From positions 1-9,316 of the forward strand of contig SLQM01000007.1 in NCBI GenBank assembly GCA_007131435.1: a stretch of DNA of 9,316 nt, given 5' to 3'. Source of the DNA: Syntrophomonadaceae bacterium. GTDB taxonomy: Bacteria; Bacillota; Dethiobacteria; DTU022. Each line of letters opens with the position of its first letter. Position 1 is the stretch's first letter. Below, in pieces: positions 5,868 to 9,316 of this stretch. The notes below the pieces were generated by a model. That model was not told the origin of the DNA and did not search any database. It worked only from the letters and a program-made list of their open reading frames with translations. The position numbers and the translations under genes are program-made.

Positions 5868-7016
5868 GTGAGTGAAAATCACATTTTTAACGAAGAACAC
5901 CAGGCAATCCGTAAAACGATCCGGGAATTTGTTTTAAAAGAACTAACTCCCCATGCAGACCAGTGGGAAGAGGCTGAAGAATTTCCTTCATCTGTTTTTT
6001 CCCGCCTTGGTGAACTAGGTTTCCTGGGTTTGCATTATCCCGAGGAAGTCGGAGGCCAGGGTGGAGATTACCTGTGCGGCGTAATCCTTGCTGAAGAGAT
6101 GATGCAGTGTCTTTCTGGCGGTGTTGCCCTTGGTGTTGGCGTTCAGACCGACATGGTATGTCCACTCCTGCACAAGGTCGGTTCGGAAAGCATTAAAGAA
6201 AGATTTCTAAGGCCCGCTCTGGAAGGGAAAAAGATTGGCTGCCTGGGGATCACCGAGCCGGATGCCGGTTCTGATGTAGCTTCAATTCGCACAACTGCCA
6301 GGCGTGATGGCGATGAATATGTAATAAATGGTCAAAAAATGTTTATAACAAATGGAGTCCGGGCAGATTTTGCCATTGTAGTATCCAGGGAACCCGGTTC
6401 AAGCGGGGCAAAAGGAATTACCATTTTTGTTGTGGAGAAAGATAGCCCCGGTTACAGCGTATCCCGTAAACTGGATAAAGTTGGCATGCTTTCTTCCGAC
6501 ACGGCAGAACTGTCATTTATGGATTGCCGCGTTCCTGCTGATAATATGCTTGGGGAAGAAGGACAGGGCTTTTATCATATTATGTGGGAACTTCAGCCCG
6601 AAAGACTGTTTGGCGCTGTATCGGCAATTGCAGGGGCCCAGATTAACCTTGACATGACTTTAAAATACGTGTCCGAACGCAGTCAGTTCGGCAGGCCCAT
6701 CGGCAAGTTTCAAACAATCCGTCACCGGTTAGCTGAACTGGCAACTGAAATAGAAGCTGCCCGTCAGCTTAACTATTACGTAGCCGGTTTAATCAACGCC
6801 GGTGAATTCCCGGCCAAGGAAATATCGATGGCAAAACTATTTTCTTCGCGTACTGCATGTAAGGTTGCTGATGAAGCTGTCCAGTTTTACGGAGGATATG
6901 GTTACATGATGGAATACCCGGTCCAGCGTTTCTGGCGAGATAGCCGCCTGACCCGCATTGGCGGAGGAACAGACGAGATTATGCTGGAGATTATTTCAAG
7001 ACAGCTGGTCCAGTAA
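5868..7016 (+). CDS. Acyl-CoA dehydrogenase, LCAD/isovaleryl type active site
   Basis: Second FAD-dependent acyl-CoA dehydrogenase, 382 residues from GTG 5868, with AGGAGG (5852-5857) 10 bases upstream. Motifs are CLGITEPDAGSDVAS (about 125-139), ERSQFGRPIGKFQTIRHRLA and QFYGGYGYMMEYPVQRFWR. The residue matching the MCAD catalytic Glu is Gly366 (RIGGGTDEI). A Glu-Arg pair in ELQPERL (Glu245) matches the helix-G catalytic Glu of long-chain and isovaleryl-CoA dehydrogenases (ELPQERL in LCAD). The enzyme should thus be active but with long- or branched-chain type geometry, unlike the dehydrogenase at 3322-4500. It follows the regulator after 130 bases containing no clear promoter or terminator, and precedes the synthetase by 21 bases, so it is probably the first enzyme of a plus-strand operon. 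Its oxidant would be electron-transfer flavoprotein; no etf genes are in the window. Confidence 0.93.
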   Translation: MSENHIFNEEHQAIRKTIREFVLKELTPHADQWEEAEEFPSSVFSRLGELGFLGLHYPEEVGGQGGDYLCGVILAEEMMQCLSGGVALGVGVQTDMVCPLLHKVGSESIKERFLRPALEGKKIGCLGITEPDAGSDVASIRTTARRDGDEYVINGQKMFITNGVRADFAIVVSREPGSSGAKGITIFVVEKDSPGYSVSRKLDKVGMLSSDTAELSFMDCRVPADNMLGEEGQGFYHIMWELQPERLFGAVSAIAGAQINLDMTLKYVSERSQFGRPIGKFQTIRHRLAELATEIEAARQLNYYVAGLINAGEFPAKEISMAKLFSSRTACKVADEAVQFYGGYGYMMEYPVQRFWRDSRLTRIGGGTDEIMLEIISRQLVQ

Positions 7017-7037
7017 GCTTATAGGGAGGTTTTACAA

Positions 7038-8594
7038 GTGATGGACAAAAGCAAGATCAGTGTGAACTATCAAACTCTGCCAGGCCTGCTGGCCTACCAG
7101 GTAAAACATAACCGGGATTTGCCATTTATCCTTTTTGATGATCGAACAATAAGTTACGGCGAATTTGACCAGGCTACTAACAGCCTGGCCCGTGGATTGA
7201 AAGAACTGGGAATTAAGAAAGGCCAGGTTGTTTCAATTTTTGCTGAAAACTGTCCCGAATATGTAATAGCCTGGTTTGCCCTCAACAAGCTGGGGGCTAT
7301 CATGGGTCCGATTAATGCAGCCTTTAAGCCTGATGAGGTCAGCTATGTTCTATCCAATTCGGAGGCTGCTGCAGTGATCGTGTCGCCCTCCCTGGCCGAA
7401 GTTCTTGAGCCTGCCGCAGGGCAGTGCCCTCAGCTTAAACATCGCATCTACCTTGGAGATGATGCTGTTAAAGGCAGCTTTCTTTTTAAAGATCTACTGG
7501 AGGAAAAACCGGGAACACCCCTGGAAAATGAGCAGGTAGGTCCGGATGACATTGCTTCAATAATCTATACTTCAGGCACAACCGGCCGTCCCAAGGGTGT
7601 GCTGCTCAGCCACTGGAACTACGTTATTGATGCAGCCCATGCATCAGATGTTTTCCCCCTGTTTACCGGGGATGTGATTATGATGATTTTGCCCCTTTTT
7701 CACGTCAATGCCCAGCTGGCTACTGTTATGGTGCCGATGATGATTGGCGGAACAGTTGCCATGCTGAAATCTTTCAACCCCGCTTCTTTCTGGGGGGCAG
7801 TAGAAAAATACCGGCCTGTCACTTTCAGCGCGGTACCGACAATTTTAGCCATCCTGATGGATGCGCCCGGGGCAGACAGCGCCGACTACAGTTCACTGCG
7901 CTATGTAATATGCGGCGCCGCACCGCTGCCTGTTTCCCTTTTCAATAGCTTCGAAGAAAAATTTGGCCTGCATATCCTTGAAGGTTACGGCCTGACTGAA
8001 GGGACCTGTGTCAGTTCCCTCAATCCCTATTACGGGGTAAGAAAAATCGGTTCAATCGGCCTCCCCCTGCGCGGACAGCAGATGATGATCATGAACGACC
8101 AGCAGGAGATCTTAGCTCCTGGTCAATTCGGTGAAATCTGCATCAGGGGCCAGAACGTGATGAAGGGATACTACAAAAATGAGAAGGCAACAGCAGAAAC
8201 TATCATTGAGGGCTGGCTTCACACGGGAGATGTAGGCTACGTGGATGAAGATGGCTATTTCTGGATTGTCGACCGTATTAAAGAGATGATCATCCGCGGA
8301 GGTGAAAATATTTATCCCAGGGAAATTGAGGAACTGCTCTATCGCCATCCGAAAGTAGGTGAAGCGGCAGTTATCGGTCATCCCAGTGAAAAGTACGGTG
8401 AAGTAGTCAAGGCTGTAATTGTTGCCAAGCCCGGCTGCGAGATAAGTGAAGATGAAATTAAGGCCCACTGCTCGGAAAATATTGCCCGCTACAAGGTGCC
8501 GGCCATTGTTGTATTCCGGGACCAGATTCCTAAAACGCAAACCGGCAAGATAGCGAAAAAAATTCTGAAAAAGCAGGAAGAGACAGAAGCTTAA
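7038..8594 (+). CDS. AMP-forming acyl-CoA synthetase (ligase)
   Basis: Activates a carboxylic acid with ATP and CoA to the acyl-CoA through an acyl-adenylate, the entry step of the locus. 518 residues, the usual length for FadD-like and medium-chain synthetases of the ANL superfamily. Visible motifs: the P-loop YTSGTTGRPKGVLLSH, the A5-type motif EGYGLTEGT, the hinge region GWLHTGDVGYVDEDGYFW then IVDR, GGENIYPREIEE, and the C-terminal catalytic lysine region KTQTGKIAKK. All conserved residues are present. AGGGAGG (7023-7029) lies 8 bases before GTG 7038 and 11 before ATG 7041; either start is possible and they differ by one residue. The 21-base gap after the dehydrogenase indicates co-transcription. 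The acid substrate cannot be deduced; fatty, branched or aromatic acids are all possible. Confidence 0.93.
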   Translation: MMDKSKISVNYQTLPGLLAYQVKHNRDLPFILFDDRTISYGEFDQATNSLARGLKELGIKKGQVVSIFAENCPEYVIAWFALNKLGAIMGPINAAFKPDEVSYVLSNSEAAAVIVSPSLAEVLEPAAGQCPQLKHRIYLGDDAVKGSFLFKDLLEEKPGTPLENEQVGPDDIASIIYTSGTTGRPKGVLLSHWNYVIDAAHASDVFPLFTGDVIMMILPLFHVNAQLATVMVPMMIGGTVAMLKSFNPASFWGAVEKYRPVTFSAVPTILAILMDAPGADSADYSSLRYVICGAAPLPVSLFNSFEEKFGLHILEGYGLTEGTCVSSLNPYYGVRKIGSIGLPLRGQQMMIMNDQQEILAPGQFGEICIRGQNVMKGYYKNEKATAETIIEGWLHTGDVGYVDEDGYFWIVDRIKEMIIRGGENIYPREIEELLYRHPKVGEAAVIGHPSEKYGEVVKAVIVAKPGCEISEDEIKAHCSENIARYKVPAIVVFRDQIPKTQTGKIAKKILKKQEETEA

Positions 8595-8628
8595 ATTTGA
8601 ATAACCTGCCAGTTAGAATCAGCGAGAC

Positions 8629-8680
8629 AGGGAGGTGAAAGAAAAGAATTGTGAACCAGGCAGTAACTCCAAAACTGTAA
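8629..8680 (+). other. Strong Shine-Dalgarno followed by a 9-codon leader frame
   Basis: AGGGAGGTGA at 8629-8638 is the best ribosome site in this stretch, yet no long gene starts at a normal distance from it. The nearest usable start is GTG 8651 (12 bases beyond the site), which opens a frame of 9 residues (MNQAVTPKL) ending in TAA at 8678-8680. ATG 8681, in the same frame as the hydratase, follows immediately. The peptide could feed ribosomes to the hydratase by termination and reinitiation, or the site may be a relic. Its function is unknown. Confidence 0.3.
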
Positions 8681-8698
8681 ATGGGAGATGAATGCTTA

Positions 8699-9157
8699 AT
8701 GAGTGAAATTAAATTGGGTAAAACGATCAATGAGATCTCCGTCGGCGACAGTGCATCATTTAGTAAAACAATCACTGAAACTGATATATATCTATTTGCC
8801 GGGATTACAGGCGATTTTAATCCCATGCATGTTAATGAAGAGTTCGCAAAAAAAACAATGTTCGGCAGGCGTATTGCCCATGGAGGTATTTCAACTTCGC
8901 TGATTGCCCCTGTCCTGGGAACGATGCTGCCGGGTCTTGGCACCGTTGCCATCGGAATGTCCGTTCGCTACCGGGCTCCTGTATACCCCGGTGATACTAT
9001 CACCGCTATTGCCACGGTAGTGGAAAAATTCGAAGAGAAAAACCGTATACGCATGGAAATGAAGTGGATCAACCAGGACGGGACGGAAGTGGCCCTTGGC
9101 GAGGGAACGGTAATGCCGCCCAAGGAAGAGTATAAGCAGATGTTCGGGATAGAATAA
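8699..9157 (+). CDS. MaoC/PhaJ-like enoyl-CoA hydratase (probably R-specific)
   Basis: Hotdog-fold hydratase that adds water to a trans-2-enoyl-CoA; this family generally makes the (R)-3-hydroxyacyl-CoA. About 152 residues from ATG 8699, giving MSEIKLGKTINEISVG; GGGAG (8683-8687) lies 11 bases before it. The in-frame ATG 8681 would add 6 residues. The catalytic signature is intact: GITGDFNPMHVNEEFA has the Asp and, five residues later, the His of (R)-hydratases, followed by FGRRIAHGGIS, the conserved substrate loop. The C-terminal half (RYRAPVYPGDTITA) completes a single hotdog fold. It lies downstream of the synthetase after a gap of about 100 bases and precedes a DUF35 gene, so it supplies the hydration step of the locus. 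It is a clear relative of the hotdog domain at the C-terminus of the TetR-type regulator, which lacks the His. Confidence 0.92.
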   Translation: MSEIKLGKTINEISVGDSASFSKTITETDIYLFAGITGDFNPMHVNEEFAKKTMFGRRIAHGGISTSLIAPVLGTMLPGLGTVAIGMSVRYRAPVYPGDTITAIATVVEKFEEKNRIRMEMKWINQDGTEVALGEGTVMPPKEEYKQMFGIE

Positions 9158-9218
9158 TTTACTGTGCATCAGTGCCAGCTGAACCAGGTCAAAAATTTCT
9201 ATGGAGGGAGGCGATATA

Positions 9219-9316
9219 GTGTCTGTATCTGCAGATGAGAATATTATTTATGACGGGCGGATCAGGATGCCTTATAAATGGGCCGCCGGAAAAACGAGCA
9301 GTTATTTTTTAACCCA
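9219..9316 (+). CDS. Start of a DUF35 OB-fold/zinc-ribbon protein (partial)
   Basis: GTG 9219 is preceded by GGAGGGAGG (9203-9211) at 7 bases. The frame runs off the right edge after 32 codons. The visible N-terminus includes YDGRIRMPYKWAAGKTSSY, closely matching the start of DUF35 proteins (typically E/D-G-x-I-R-x-P-Y-x-W-x-A-G-x-x-x-S-x-F). These carry a rubredoxin-like zinc ribbon and an OB fold and usually act as partners of thiolase-like or hydratase enzymes acting on acyl-CoA, as in ChsH2-type complexes. The zinc-binding cysteines would lie beyond the window. It sits 61 bases after the hydratase in the same direction, and a thiolase-like gene is the expected next neighbour. Confidence 0.75.
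   Translation, partial: MSVSADENIIYDGRIRMPYKWAAGKTSSYFLT

Noticed and set aside
8112..8540. 142-codon minus-strand frame inside the acyl-CoA synthetase gene
   Set aside because: Antisense shadow of a well-supported gene, with no family motif.
8530..8952. 140-codon minus-strand frame over the synthetase end and hydratase start
   Set aside because: Runs antisense across two genes with intact motifs; no motif or ribosome site of its own.
1..9316. CRISPR arrays, tRNA/rRNA genes, insertion sequences, attachment sites
   Set aside because: Scanned by eye; no regularly spaced repeats, cloverleaf-like sequence, transposase motif or terminal inverted repeats were found.

Overview
The window looks like the chromosome of an anaerobic, acid-degrading Firmicute (Clostridia, perhaps of the Syntrophomonas/Pelotomaculum/Desulfotomaculum type). 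The reasons are strong AGGAGG-type ribosome binding sites, frequent GTG and TTG starts, a dockerin-bearing protein, a corrinoid-type URO-D methyltransferase remnant and acyl-CoA dehydrogenases of the kind expanded in syntrophs. The taxonomic call is inference; no rRNA or tRNA gene is present.

Left part (1-1085): a worn region. It begins with the C-terminus of a dockerin-domain protein (1-215). Next is a decayed minus-strand URO-D-family methyltransferase (314-535) that keeps its ribosome binding site and start codon but has lost most of its body. About 345 bases without a gene follow, holding a cluster of TTACTTAA/AAGTAAGG sites that includes a perfect 18-base palindrome (650-667). A promoter at 822-849 leads into a short exported-protein fragment (882-1085) that ends abruptly.

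Middle (1130-3316): a complete class A penicillin-binding protein for peptidoglycan synthesis. It converges, with a gap of only 5 bases, on an acyl-CoA dehydrogenase on the minus strand.

Right part (3322-9316): an acyl-CoA catabolism locus. A MCAD/SCAD-type acyl-CoA dehydrogenase (minus strand) is divergent from an unusual regulator, with a near-palindromic operator candidate (4634-4651) between them. Downstream of the regulator, on the plus strand, are a LCAD-type acyl-CoA dehydrogenase, an AMP-forming acyl-CoA synthetase, a MaoC/PhaJ-type enoyl-CoA hydratase, and the start of a DUF35 OB-fold/zinc-ribbon protein, a family usually paired with a thiolase-like enzyme. Together they would activate an acid to its CoA ester, oxidise it to the enoyl-CoA, hydrate it and pass it towards thiolysis. 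The actual substrate cannot be read from the sequence.

The standout is the regulator at 4697-5737. It is a full-length TetR/FadR/KstR2-like repressor with an extra C-terminal MaoC-type hotdog domain. That domain is clearly related to the enoyl-CoA hydratase encoded 3 kb downstream, but its catalytic His is replaced by Asp and its active-site loop is about 9 residues shorter. This suggests a dead enzyme domain recruited as an acyl-CoA sensor for the pathway it controls.
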